Assembly: GCF_024054535.1 (NCBI RefSeq)
Contig: NZ_JAMXLV010000012.1
Location: 1-64,000 of the forward strand
Direction: 5' to 3'
Origin: Thermococcus alcaliphilus
GTDB taxonomy: Archaea > Methanobacteriota_B > Thermococci > Thermococcales > Thermococcaceae
DNA length: 64,000 nucleotides
Positions 45,183 through 53,697 of the stretch are shown here, one piece after another; position 1 is the first letter of the stretch; each line of letters opens with the position of its first letter. Position numbers and translations under genes: made by a program. The notes under the pieces were generated by a model that had not been told where the DNA came from, ran no database searches, and worked only from the letters and a program-made list of their open reading frames with translations.

Positions 45183-46001
45183 TTAGTCTTTGATAAATTC
45201 CAAGCCTAGTTCTTCAGCTAAATTCCTTGCAATTTGCCTGGTTTCCCCTTTACTACCCTTCCAATCAACATAAATAGCATCAACGTTCCCTGATGTTCTT
45301 TCTATGGCCCTAACAAGCATTTCCCTCGACAAGGGATGTGCGTACTTTGCGGCTATATGGGAAAAAGCAATATCCGAAGTCAGTGCTCTTTTTGTTTGTT
45401 TGGGAGCGTAATGGCCTCCACCAATCCCAATTGCAGTTTTGAATTTGCTTTTTTGATAATTTTCCAACACGTATAAAATCGTCTCTGCAACTATTTCTCC
45501 GGCTTCCTCGTTTTTCCATTCCTCTTCGCTGGAGCCAATCTCTATAAAAAGAGAAGGCACTTCAAGCTCACTCGGACCATGATGTGTTGCCTCGTAGCAT
45601 ACAGTCCAATCCAGGGTATTTAATTCATGCAACTTTAGAAGTGCAAGCTTCATTGCCTTGGGTTCTGCAATAGCTAAGCTTTCATCTTTTCCTCCGTACA
45701 TAGCCTTTCCCCAGTTTCCAGTTACATGGGTCGTTAAAGCCGGGAGCTTTTGCTGACTTGAATGCCTAGATGCGAAGATTATTATCTCCGGAGTTATGTT
45801 AAGCTGCTTTGCTATCTCTCTGTCTAGATTATCGTAGTATATCATTTCCCTATTTGTTGTCAGGAGGAGAGCATCTCCCCAACGATAAACCCGATTCTTA
45901 TCGAATTCCTGCTCTGTCTCTTTGAACCCAAAATGTTCAATCAACTTATGCTTAATGTTCATGGATGCTAAATCAACACTGGTTGTCATTATAACCTTCA
46001 T
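45183..46001 (-). CDS. dtdA: D-aminoacyl-tRNA deacylase (DtdA, GEK1 type)
   Basis: A 272-aa zinc-dependent enzyme of archaea and plants that removes D-amino acids from tRNA. Hallmarks are [24 protein letters not shown] (about 76-99), [22 protein letters not shown] (about 137-158) and [10 protein letters not shown] (about 191-200). Length and motifs agree with the family. It stands alone, convergent with nothing close. Confidence 0.93.
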   Translation of the reverse strand: MKVIMTTSVDLASMNIKHKLIEHFGFKETEQEFDKNRVYRWGDALLLTTNREMIYYDNLDREIAKQLNITPEIIIFASRHSSQQKLPALTTHVTGNWGKAMYGGKDESLAIAEPKAMKLALLKLHELNTLDWTVCYEATHHGPSELEVPSLFIEIGSSEEEWKNEEAGEIVAETILYVLENYQKSKFKTAIGIGGGHYAPKQTKRALTSDIAFSHIAAKYAHPLSREMLVRAIERTSGNVDAIYVDWKGSKGETRQIARNLAEELGLEFIKD

Positions 46002-46314
46002 CCTTATCCCCTATGAGGCATTGAGTTTTGGCATAAAAACCTTAACGTTCTAGCATCAAAATCATTCAGCTCTACATATGACATAGAAAAAGATGTAGAT
46101 TCTTTCAAAGATAATCTCTCTCAAATGTGTTGCCTTGATTTAAGTAAATATATTTCCAGAAAATTTTCAATCACAGCCCAAAATAATCAAAAACTAATGA
46201 TTTACGGACAAGTAAAAGTTTACGACCGTAAAGTATATAACGAGACATAAATACAAAACAAATACTGTAATGTATATGAAATTATTTGGATGTACAAAAA
46301 AGGAGATGTGAAAA
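46002..46314. other. 313-bp AT-rich intergenic region upstream of the TRAP operon
   Basis: Between the divergent dtdA and TAXI genes the sequence is very AT-rich. It holds the palindrome-TATA element at 46219-46240 and a GGAGATG ribosome-binding site before 46315. No coding frame of note is visible in the rest. Confidence 0.6.
46219..46240 (+). promoter_or_regulatory. promoter with adjacent operator-like palindrome (TRAP operon)
   Basis: TTTACGACCGTAAA (46219-46232) has perfect 6-bp arms around a 2-bp centre and runs directly into the TATA sequence GTATATAA (46233-46240). A half-like copy TTTACGG lies at 46201. A protein bound there would cover the BRE, so it could block or aid TFB. The leader would be about 50 nt. 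Confidence 0.5.
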
Positions 46315-47307
46315 ATGAAGTGGAAAGCAATTGGTTTGATATTGGTTTTGGCCCTTGGTTTGATTGTTTCGGGCTGTACACAAAAAGCGACACAAACTCA
46401 GACAACAACCCAAGCCCAAGAAATAACCATCTATACCGGTGGAACTGGAGGAGTTTACTTCCCCCTCGGTTCCAAGTATGCAGAGATCTTAACTAAAAAT
46501 GGTGTCCCAGCTAAGGCCGTTACAAGCGGTGCAAGCGTGGCAAACGCAAAGGCAATTGGAGATGGAACCGCCCAAGCAGCAATCCTCCAGAACGACGTAG
46601 CTTACTACGCCTACAACGGTCTCTACATGTTCGAAGGGCAAGCAATAAAGAACATTAGAGGAGTTGCCGCCCTTTATCCAGAGACAGTCCAATTTATTGT
46701 TAGGGCAGACAGCGATATTAAAACACTTCAAGATTTGGCTGGAAAGAAGGTGGCCATAGGTGCCCCAGGAAGCGGAACTGCTGTTGCTGCAGAACAAGTA
46801 CTTAGAGCAGCTGGTGTATGGGACAGCATTGAAAAGGTGAACCAAAAGTTCAGCGAGGCTTCACAAAGCCTTAAGCTCGGCCAAGTTGACGCGGCCGTTA
46901 TAGTCTCCGGAATTCCAACCCCGTCAGTTAACCAAATAGCCGTCCAGACACCGGTTAGAGTCCTTCCAATTCCAGATGACATTCTTAACAAGCTCAAACA
47001 ACAGGGGTACATATTCTACGTTAGACAGGTCGTTCCAAAGGGAACCTACAATGGTGTTGAAGAGGACACTCCAACCCTAGCCGTTAAAGCAATGCTTGCC
47101 GTGAGTGCCGACCTTTCAGAAGACACGGTTTACAAGATGACTAAGATATTGTTCGAAAACGTCGACCAACTTAGGGCAGTTCACCAGAAAGCCCAACTTA
47201 TAAGCCTAGAAACAGCTCTTGACGGTATGAGCATACCACTTCACCCCGGAGCAATAAAGTACTATGAAGAGAAAGGCCTAAGCATTCCAGAAGAGCTTAA
47301 AGGGTGA
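46315..47307 (+). CDS. TAXI-family TRAP transporter solute-binding lipoprotein
   Basis: A 330-aa substrate-binding protein. The signal peptide ends in a lipobox-like VSGC with Cys21, followed by a Thr/Gln-rich linker (to about 38). The TAXI family motifs ITIYTGGTGGVYFPLGSKYAEIL, TSGASVANAKAIGDGTAQAAILQNDVAYYA and GKKVAIGAPGSGTAVAAEQVL are plain. It would hand a small organic acid, possibly glutamate or another dicarboxylate-like ligand, to the downstream permease. Ligand identity is unknown. Overlaps the next gene by 4 nt. Confidence 0.92.
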   Translation: MKWKAIGLILVLALGLIVSGCTQKATQTQTTTQAQEITIYTGGTGGVYFPLGSKYAEILTKNGVPAKAVTSGASVANAKAIGDGTAQAAILQNDVAYYAYNGLYMFEGQAIKNIRGVAALYPETVQFIVRADSDIKTLQDLAGKKVAIGAPGSGTAVAAEQVLRAAGVWDSIEKVNQKFSEASQSLKLGQVDAAVIVSGIPTPSVNQIAVQTPVRVLPIPDDILNKLKQQGYIFYVRQVVPKGTYNGVEEDTPTLAVKAMLAVSADLSEDTVYKMTKILFENVDQLRAVHQKAQLISLETALDGMSIPLHPGAIKYYEEKGLSIPEELKG

Positions 47308-47753
47308 ATCTTTTGAAGAGGTTTCTTTTTTTGCTTCCTTTTCTTATAATACTCCTTTTTCCCGCAAATGTTCTTGTAATAAGCGATGGGACTCACTCGT
47401 ATGTGAGCCTTCTTGGTGAGAAGGACATAAAGATCGCCTACATCCACAGTGTTCAGAGAAGTGAAATCATAGAAGAGCTTAAAGTCAACAAAACAGGCTT
47501 ATACGTCACTGGAATGTGGTGGAAGGACTTCGGAGCGGGCCTTCCAGAGGACATCCAATACTTGGAAAACGGCTATTATGTCAAAAAAGTCAATATTCTT
47601 CTTGGGAAAAGTCTCAGCTTTTGGTTTATTCCCTTGAATCATGCAAAAATTAGCGTGAACGAAGAAGTTATATTGTCTCCAACCAAAGAAACCCTTGTGA
47701 ATTTTAATGTGAAGAAATGTCCACTTATACTTGTAATAATGAGGAGGTGCTGA
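47304..47753 (+). CDS. DUF1850 protein of the TRAP operon
   Basis: A 149-aa protein with one N-terminal hydrophobic segment (about 5-27), then an extracytoplasmic beta-rich domain: IKIAYIHSVQRSEIIEEL is the DUF1850 core (the HSVxxxPxxE-type motif). Such proteins occur between TAXI receptors and TRAP permeases. The frame can start at GTG 47304, overlapping the previous stop (GTGA), or at TTG 47313, better spaced from GGGTGA. Exact role unknown. Confidence 0.8.
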   Translation: MNLLKRFLFLLPFLIILLFPANVLVISDGTHSYVSLLGEKDIKIAYIHSVQRSEIIEELKVNKTGLYVTGMWWKDFGAGLPEDIQYLENGYYVKKVNILLGKSLSFWFIPLNHAKISVNEEVILSPTKETLVNFNVKKCPLILVIMRRC

Positions 47754-47754
47754 T

Positions 47755-50055
47755 ATGGAAATCGAAGAAAAATTTGAAAAAGCAGAGGAGATAGTGCTAG
47801 AAAAAACAAGAACCCTCCCTCCAAAACTCGAAAATGTGATAAAAATAGCTGCAATCTTAATAGGTATCTATGAAATCCTTTTCATATTTAACTTCAACTA
47901 TACCCTCTATGATCTCTTCTCGAAAATGGGGATAAGTATTTCCCCATTAAAAATAACCTTCCAGACAAAGCAAGGAGAAGCTTTCGTTCTTGCAATGATT
48001 CTCTTAATAACATACCTTCTCTATCCAGTAAAGAAGAAGGAGCAATATCTCAAAAAAGTTCCGTGGTATGACTATATCCTAGCAGCACTTGGAGTTATCT
48101 CTTCAATGTATTTGTTCTTTGTGTATCAAAGGTACGCCACATATGCAGAGGTATACATGACCGATGTTATTTTTGGCGTGATGGCAATAATATTGGTGCT
48201 GGAAGCAACAAGAAGAGTGCTTGGATGGGTTCTTCCGCTTGTTGTAGTTGTGTTTTTGCTTTATGGAATAAACAACATAGGGTTTAACTGGATCAGGTTT
48301 ACCCAGCAGCTGTATTTCGATGAGGGAATCTTCGGAATCCCATTCTTTGTTATGACAATTTATGTCTTTGCTTTTGTGTTTTTTGGAGCATTTTTGCTAA
48401 AAATTGGGATAAGCGATTACATAACGGAGTTCATGATATCTCTCTTTGGCTCCCGTCCAGGAGGACCTGCAAAATCTGCAGTTGTCTCAAGTGGATTGAT
48501 GGGAACTGTAAGCGGTTCAAGTGTTGCCAACGTTTTAACTACGGGAACTTTCACTATCCCCCTAATGAAAAAAGCCGGCTATCCCCCCGAGGTTGCCGGA
48601 GCCGTTGAGCCTGTTGCTTCCACTGGTGGACAGTTAATGCCCCCTATAATGGGTGCAGCCGCATTTATTATGGCTGAATTTCTTGGAATTCCCTATAACA
48701 AGTTAATCATAGCAGCCGTGCTCCCTGCTTTGGTCTATTATTCGGGCGTTTATCTGTTCATAGACCTAGAGACAAAGAGACTTGGACTAAAAGGAATGCC
48801 GAGGGAGAAATTCGCACCTCTTAACTATTTCATTAGAAAGCTCTACATACTACTCCCAATAGCCGTTATTACAGTGGCGTTAGTTTGGGGAATTCCCCCG
48901 CACATATCCGCAATTTCTTCTCTAGGGATAGCAATCTGGGTTGCCTGGATATCAAAGGACAACATCAAAGGGCATGAGGGAATTTACGTAGCTTCAGTAA
49001 TAATAACCACGATCCTTATGTTTACCGGCAGAGAAATAGCATTGCCAGTGACAATAGTCCTTATTTTGCTTGCATTATCCTTAATAGTATTGTCTTTTTC
49101 AACCAAACTGCTGGAATTTAACGAAAAGCTGTACATAAGCTTGCTCTTCATTCTGTTTATAGCCCTAACCAAGTACCTGGGAATGAGAAAAGAGCAAATA
49201 CTGCTGATGAGCGGCGTCATGGGGATAGTTTTCTCGCTAATAGTTGGGTATATCTCAAAAAGTGAAGATGGTAAGAAAATGTACTCAGCCACCTACGAAT
49301 CCATGATCGATGCTGGGAAAACAAGTACAAGTGTAATGCTGGCAGCAGCAAGTGCTGGGCTTATCCAAGGGGTACTTACAATGACAGGACTTGTAACAAG
49401 CTTGGGGTACAGATTAATCGACTTAACGGCAGGAAACCTTTGGCTTTTACTTGTATTAACTATGATATTCAGCCTAATCTTAGGAATGGGAGTGCCAACA
49501 ACGGCAAACTATATAATAACATCTCTTGTAGCTGCTCCAGCAATATATAATGCAGTCTTAGGTTTACAGCCCTATAGCTCTCCCGTCCCTGGATTTACAA
49601 CTCCAATAGCTTTGCTGGCAGCACACTTCTTTGTATTCTACTTTGGAATACTTGCCGATGTTACTCCACCAGTAGCTTTGGCTTCTTATGCAGGTTCAGC
49701 TTTAGCGGGAGGAGATTTCTGGAAGACAGCAATGAATGCCGTGAAATATGCCTTAGCCGGATACATCGGCCCATACATTTATTTCAACCATCCAGAAATG
49801 TTCTTAATAACTGTGGAGAAGTGGACAGCAACAACAGCTCTCCAAGTACTTTACGATTTCGGAGCTACACTTTTAGTCATGTATCTCTTGGCGATAGCAC
49901 TTACTGGCTGGTTCCAGAAAAACCTCAGAAAGGAAATAAGAGCAGTTATTGGAGCAATAGGATTTGCCGCAGCAAGCCTTCATATAGTTCCGGTTGCAAT
50001 TGGAGTAGTAACTGTCGTAGGGCTTAGGCTTTTTGGGAAAAAGCTCATGGGCTGA
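47755..50055 (+). CDS. TRAP transporter fused permease (4TM/12TM)
   Basis: A 766-aa membrane protein combining the small DctQ-like and large DctM-like TRAP subunits. A short cytoplasmic helix comes first, then the small domain (about 25-200) and the large one. The DctM signature is visible as SRPGGPAKSAVVSSGLMGTVSGSSVANVLTTGTFTIP and GGQLMPPIMGAAAF, repeated in symmetry as LGMGVPTTANYIITSLV. It would run on an ion gradient. It starts 1 nt after the DUF1850 stop. Confidence 0.93.
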   Translation: MEIEEKFEKAEEIVLEKTRTLPPKLENVIKIAAILIGIYEILFIFNFNYTLYDLFSKMGISISPLKITFQTKQGEAFVLAMILLITYLLYPVKKKEQYLKKVPWYDYILAALGVISSMYLFFVYQRYATYAEVYMTDVIFGVMAIILVLEATRRVLGWVLPLVVVVFLLYGINNIGFNWIRFTQQLYFDEGIFGIPFFVMTIYVFAFVFFGAFLLKIGISDYITEFMISLFGSRPGGPAKSAVVSSGLMGTVSGSSVANVLTTGTFTIPLMKKAGYPPEVAGAVEPVASTGGQLMPPIMGAAAFIMAEFLGIPYNKLIIAAVLPALVYYSGVYLFIDLETKRLGLKGMPREKFAPLNYFIRKLYILLPIAVITVALVWGIPPHISAISSLGIAIWVAWISKDNIKGHEGIYVASVIITTILMFTGREIALPVTIVLILLALSLIVLSFSTKLLEFNEKLYISLLFILFIALTKYLGMRKEQILLMSGVMGIVFSLIVGYISKSEDGKKMYSATYESMIDAGKTSTSVMLAAASAGLIQGVLTMTGLVTSLGYRLIDLTAGNLWLLLVLTMIFSLILGMGVPTTANYIITSLVAAPAIYNAVLGLQPYSSPVPGFTTPIALLAAHFFVFYFGILADVTPPVALASYAGSALAGGDFWKTAMNAVKYALAGYIGPYIYFNHPEMFLITVEKWTATTALQVLYDFGATLLVMYLLAIALTGWFQKNLRKEIRAVIGAIGFAAASLHIVPVAIGVVTVVGLRLFGKKLMG

Positions 50056-50227
50056 CTTCTTCTTTTGTTTTTTGCAGTTCCTCAATTATTGATTGAGTGA
50101 GGTTTTGAATGTTCTGAGCAGCATTTAAAACGGTTCTTCTGATTAGTTGAACTACAACAAAGATTATAATCATGACAATGGCTATCATCATTAAGTACTC
50201 TATAGCTGCCTGAGCCTTTCTTTTCAT
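50045..50227 (-). CDS. class III signal peptide protein (pilin-like)
   Basis: A 60-aa protein with the archaeal type IV pilin-like leader KRKAQAAIEYLMMIAIVMIIIFVVVQLI: a short basic start, a cleavage site before QAAIEYL and a hydrophobic helix that packs into the filament core. The remaining 30 residues are polar and helical. FlaK/EppA-type peptidase processing is expected. Such tiny class III proteins are often pilus components. It is coupled to the 49-aa gene just upstream and overlaps the TRAP permease 3' end by 11 nt. Confidence 0.85.
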   Translation of the reverse strand: MKRKAQAAIEYLMMIAIVMIIIFVVVQLIRRTVLNAAQNIQNLTQSIIEELQKTKEEVSP

Positions 50228-50231
50228 CCTT

Positions 50232-50381
50232 TCATCCTCCGAGAGCTTGGGCTATCTGCTTAGCAACAAAGCCTGAGGCTATTATAAAGCCAATTGCGAC
50301 TGCAGAGGTTATTATTACAAACTCAATTATCTTATCCAAAATATACATGAGCACCTTCTTCTCTTTTTCACTGAATTCCAT
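50232..50381 (-). CDS. 49-aa membrane protein upstream of the pilin-like gene
   Basis: A frame of 49 codons from ATG 50381, preceded by GGTGGTCAT. It has a charged N-terminus (EFSEKEKKVLMYILDKII), then one hydrophobic helix with small residues (about 17-40) and a short tail. The GGAGGATG around its stop is also the ribosome-binding site of the pilin-like gene, so the two are translationally coupled. A possible pilus-assembly or membrane partner; no family recognised. Confidence 0.65.
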   Translation of the reverse strand: MEFSEKEKKVLMYILDKIIEFVIITSAVAIGFIIASGFVAKQIAQALGG

Positions 50382-50448
50382 ATGACCACCGCTTTTAGAA
50401 TAATGCATAAAGGACTAATAAATCTTTAGCTAAAGAAAGAAGTAAAGG

Positions 50449-51645
50449 TTAATAAAGCATGACTTCAAAGCCGAGCTCACTTAGCAAATCAGCAAGCTCT
50501 TCACTGTCTACATACGCAAGGAGATGATGATTCCCAAGGGTTCCATCGATGAAATCTTTTGCTTCCATGATTTTGAGTTTCATTTGAGTTCTGCACCTGT
50601 GCTCGCTCTTTTCCTGTTCCACAACTTCAACACCTGCCACTACAACTTTTCTACCCCTAATTTTCAGGAGAGATGCTTTTCCTCTGGGAAGGCTTACTGC
50701 TACTCCAACCCCCTTTCCGCTCTCAAAGTGAGATCTAAGAATGTAATTACCTATCAAGGGTGCTGTACAGTGAGCCAATATTATATGATTTTCTCCATAG
50801 TCTGCTATATTGCCCATAAACGCAGGCTTATCAAAGAATTTCCTTATTAATACCATCCCCAATAATGAGTTTAGTTCTCCCTCACACGCAGCAGGAATTC
50901 CTTCAGCGTTAAACATTGCCAGAGCTAAACATGGAGTAGCTTTAAGCTTGTTCAGCATCTCAAAGCATCCTATTGCAAATCCATCCAAGTTATAGTCGTC
51001 AATTATCTTTCTGAGGGCTACATATATCCTACCTGCTTTCACGAGGTCTTCTCTCTGAGGTTCCTTGATTTCCTTGGCTTTTGCAATTATTTCTTCAATG
51101 GCTTTCCATCCTTCAGCTTCTGTTGTCGATTCGTAGTATTCGTAGAACTTCTTCAGGCTTATATGCACATAAGGAAGCTCAAACTTTTCATTTATAAGCC
51201 ATACGGAGGTTCTTCCAATCAATCCCAACCTAAGGTTTAGGAACTTACTCAACATCTCTTTCATGTCATCATAACCAAGGATAGCGGCTTTAAGCTCATC
51301 AAAGCTTTTCACCAACGTTGCTGGGATTAACCTGTCCCTAAAATACTCCCTAAGCTCTATTGCCGCAGCAATTGAGTTATTAAATGAATCTCCAAAGAGG
51401 ATTACTGGTTTTCTATAGTATGCAAACTCTTTGAGAGCATTTTCAGTACCTCCAGTTAGGGGATACAAAACTATAACATCAACGTCCTTGAAGTTTACTT
51501 CCCTTGTTTCTGACTTTGAGGATACAAACGCTCCTCCCTCAATTTCAAACTCATTGGCAAGCTTCATTAGAAATTCGGAAGCTTTCTTTTCAAAGGCTTT
51601 TGGATTTGCCAGTTCACTAATTCCAAAGGCTACTCCCACTTTCAT
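50449..51645 (-). CDS. sugar isomerase-like protein (fucose/arabinose isomerase fold)
   Basis: A 398-aa protein resembling the L-fucose isomerase-like family. An N-terminal Rossmann-like half (VGVAFGISEL, VDVIVLYPLTGGTENALKEF, KPVILFGDSFNNSIAAAIEL) is followed by a domain with YNLDGFAIGCFEMLNKLKATPCLALAMFNAEGIPAACEGELNSLLG and NHIILAHCTAPL. The Glu and Asp/His positions fit a metal-dependent isomerase, but the true substrate is unknown. The start is ATG 51645 (MKVGVAFG) after GGAGGTTGTAAA. Confidence 0.75.
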   Translation of the reverse strand: MKVGVAFGISELANPKAFEKKASEFLMKLANEFEIEGGAFVSSKSETREVNFKDVDVIVLYPLTGGTENALKEFAYYRKPVILFGDSFNNSIAAAIELREYFRDRLIPATLVKSFDELKAAILGYDDMKEMLSKFLNLRLGLIGRTSVWLINEKFELPYVHISLKKFYEYYESTTEAEGWKAIEEIIAKAKEIKEPQREDLVKAGRIYVALRKIIDDYNLDGFAIGCFEMLNKLKATPCLALAMFNAEGIPAACEGELNSLLGMVLIRKFFDKPAFMGNIADYGENHIILAHCTAPLIGNYILRSHFESGKGVGVAVSLPRGKASLLKIRGRKVVVAGVEVVEQEKSEHRCRTQMKLKIMEAKDFIDGTLGNHHLLAYVDSEELADLLSELGFEVMLY

Positions 51646-51730
51646 TTTACAACCTCCAATAAAGGTTGAGAGCACTGAAATTTAAGGTTACCGTTTTAAA
51701 GTCAATGAACAATAATAAATTGTGGTGAAA

Positions 51731-52318
51731 ATGATCCGCTTTGTGCTTGACACGAGCATCTTTGTTAATCCGGATATTAGAAATAAGTTTGGGGAAAACC
51801 CTACAGAGGCCATGAAAAAATTTTTAGAGTACGCGGAGAGGCTTTTTGGTAGGGTTGAATTCTACATGCCTCCGGGTATCTACAAAGAGGTAACTCATTT
51901 TGTTGAACTCGAAGAAGTTTCTCCCGATATTGAGCTTTATATAATCAAAAAGCCTCCCAACGTACATGACATTAAAATACCTGCTTTTGTCGTTTATGAA
52001 CTCATTGACGATATTAGAAGGAGGATAGACAAAGGCCTTAGGGTTGCTGAAAAGGCTGTGAGAGAGAGTGTAATAGACACGCAAAATGTGGACGCAATAA
52101 TCCAGAGACTTAGGAGAAACTACAGAAGGGCTCTACGAGAGGGAATTGTGGATAGTAAAGAAGATTTTGAGCTTATTCTTCTGGCTAAAGAACTTGATGC
52201 CACAATTGTTTCTGCAGATATTGGAATCTTAACGTGGGCTCAAAAGATGGGGATTAAGTGGATAGATGCGGCAAGGTTTAAGGAGGTTCTGGATGAACTC
52301 GTAGAAAAGATAGGGTAA
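51731..52318 (+). CDS. RNA ligase partner protein (PIN-like, UPF0278)
   Basis: A 195-aa protein of the archaeal RNA ligase partner family. The PIN-like acidic residues include RFVLDTSIFVNPDIR at the start, and SKEDFELILLAKELDATIVSADIGILTWA near the end. In other genomes it adjoins an ATP-dependent RNA ligase gene; none is visible here within 10 kb. The ATG follows GGTGAAA. It may act in RNA end processing, which is inference. Confidence 0.88.
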   Translation: MIRFVLDTSIFVNPDIRNKFGENPTEAMKKFLEYAERLFGRVEFYMPPGIYKEVTHFVELEEVSPDIELYIIKKPPNVHDIKIPAFVVYELIDDIRRRIDKGLRVAEKAVRESVIDTQNVDAIIQRLRRNYRRALREGIVDSKEDFELILLAKELDATIVSADIGILTWAQKMGIKWIDAARFKEVLDELVEKIG

Positions 52319-52340
52319 ATAGTCCAGAGAATCTAAATGA

Positions 52341-52514
52341 TCACTCCTCCCAGATGCTCTTCCACTCAAATTCATCTTTTTTCTCTTGGATCTCATCAAT
52401 CTCTACCTTAGGTTCTTCCTTATGGCTCATTAAAGCAAGCCATAAGAATGCAAACGGGCCGGTTAGAATGAGGAGCATGATAAAGACCAGAATCTTCTTT
52501 TGTTTTTCGTTCAT
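52341..52514 (-). CDS. 57-aa single-pass membrane protein
   Basis: A 57-codon frame on the minus strand from ATG 52514. A short basic N-terminus (MNEKQKK) leads to one hydrophobic helix (about 8-31, ILVFIMLLILTGPFAFLWLAL) and an acidic tail ending DEFEWKSIWEE. The layout suggests a membrane-anchored peptide with a cytoplasmic or external acidic tail. No family recognised. No strong ribosome-binding site is seen, so it may be leaderless. Confidence 0.55.
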   Translation of the reverse strand: MNEKQKKILVFIMLLILTGPFAFLWLALMSHKEEPKVEIDEIQEKKDEFEWKSIWEE

Positions 52515-52585
52515 GATTTTAGATTAGATCTTTAGATATATGAAAGTTTTTATAGGGAGTGCAAAAAACATCTTCAGGTGAAAAA

Positions 52586-53038
52586 ATGAGCAATCTCATT
52601 ATTAGAAAAGCCCAAGAGTCAGATTTGACTGAAATCAAAAGCCTCATGATAGAACTCATTGAAACTCTAGAAAGCCAAGAGGGCATAGATGAAAATGCTG
52701 TATTTGAGAACTGCAAAAAACTTCTAACGACTCCAAATGCATATTTACTAGTTGCAGAGTTGAACGGAAAGGTGGTAGGAGCTCTCCATTTAAACATCCG
52801 TAGAACAATTCTCCACTCTGCACCTTCTGCACTAATTGATGAACTCGTTGTATCTAAAGAACTTAGGAACCAAGGAATAGGAAGAAAATTGATAAAAGCC
52901 GCTATGGAACTATGTAAAGAGCTGAGATGCGCCGAGATTGAAGTGAGCACGGAGATTAGTAACCTCAAGGCGAGGGAATTCTACAAAAGCATGGGCTTCG
53001 AAGAGGTTGGAATCTTATTAGAAATGGATTTGGATTGA
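52586..53038 (+). CDS. GNAT-family N-acetyltransferase
   Basis: A 150-aa acetyltransferase. The fold is recognisable from IIRKAQESDLTEIKSLM at the start, LLVAELNGKVVGALHL, and the acetyl-CoA-binding signature VSKELRNQGIGRKLIKAAMEL (about 88-108), ending ARE-FYKSMGFEEVG. The acceptor is unknown; protein N-termini, amino acids or polyamines are all possible. The ATG follows CAGGTGAAAA; the small membrane gene at 52341-52514 diverges from it. Confidence 0.88.
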   Translation: MSNLIIRKAQESDLTEIKSLMIELIETLESQEGIDENAVFENCKKLLTTPNAYLLVAELNGKVVGALHLNIRRTILHSAPSALIDELVVSKELRNQGIGRKLIKAAMELCKELRCAEIEVSTEISNLKAREFYKSMGFEEVGILLEMDLD

Positions 53039-53049
53039 AAAAGAAAAGC

Positions 53050-53622
53050 TCAAATCTGATCAAGAAGCTTTTTACGTTTCTCTTCATATTCCTCTTGGGA
53101 AAGAACTCCCATATCATGAAGCTCTTTAAGCTTTTTGAGTTTTTCTAGAGGATCTTCTTGAGATTTAGGGGCTTTAATTCCTCTTTCCATACGTATGCCT
53201 CTACTCACAACTTCCTTTGGCTTGTGAATAGTCCACTCTTCGCTCATCAAATGCTTTTTCCTTTCGATTGAGACTGGTTCAACCGCAACTTCGTTTAATG
53301 CATCCCTTATCGATTCTATAGCTTTTCTCGCTTCTTCCTTATCCATTCTTTGAAGTCTAATCTCGCTACCATCTTCCTTTTTAATCAGAAACTCGGAATA
53401 CAGCTTGCCGACTTTAACGTACACTTGCTCCAGTTTCTCATAGGGGATGGCCGTTAGTTCATACCTCCCCAGGATTTTCTCATCGATATACATTATTCTC
53501 CTGTCTGTAACAACAAGCCATTTTGGTTTGGCCTCTAGGCTGAACTTCTTTTTTATAGCATACAGGACTTTCTCATCGGGAGAAAGATTTTCCAAGATTC
53601 CCTTTGGAAGCTTTTCTTCCAT
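53050..53622 (-). CDS. PH-like and SHOCT domain protein
   Basis: A 190-aa cytoplasmic protein. Residues about 10-110 form a bacterial PH-like (bPH) domain: LSPDEKVLYAIKKKF, PKWLVVTDRRIMYIDEKIL, YEKLEQVYVK. A charged linker leads to a C-terminal SHOCT helix pair, DPLEKLKKLKELHDMGVLSQEEYEEKRKKLLDQI (about 157-190). SHOCT domains usually serve in oligomerisation. Start ATG 53622 follows GGAGGTGAGCTG. Function unknown. Confidence 0.82.
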   Translation of the reverse strand: MEEKLPKGILENLSPDEKVLYAIKKKFSLEAKPKWLVVTDRRIMYIDEKILGRYELTAIPYEKLEQVYVKVGKLYSEFLIKKEDGSEIRLQRMDKEEARKAIESIRDALNEVAVEPVSIERKKHLMSEEWTIHKPKEVVSRGIRMERGIKAPKSQEDPLEKLKKLKELHDMGVLSQEEYEEKRKKLLDQI

Positions 53623-53697
53623 GCAGCTCACCTCCTTCACTTTTCGCTTAGAAACTATATAACTTTGTTCATTGCAAAAAATAAAATAAAAAGGCAG

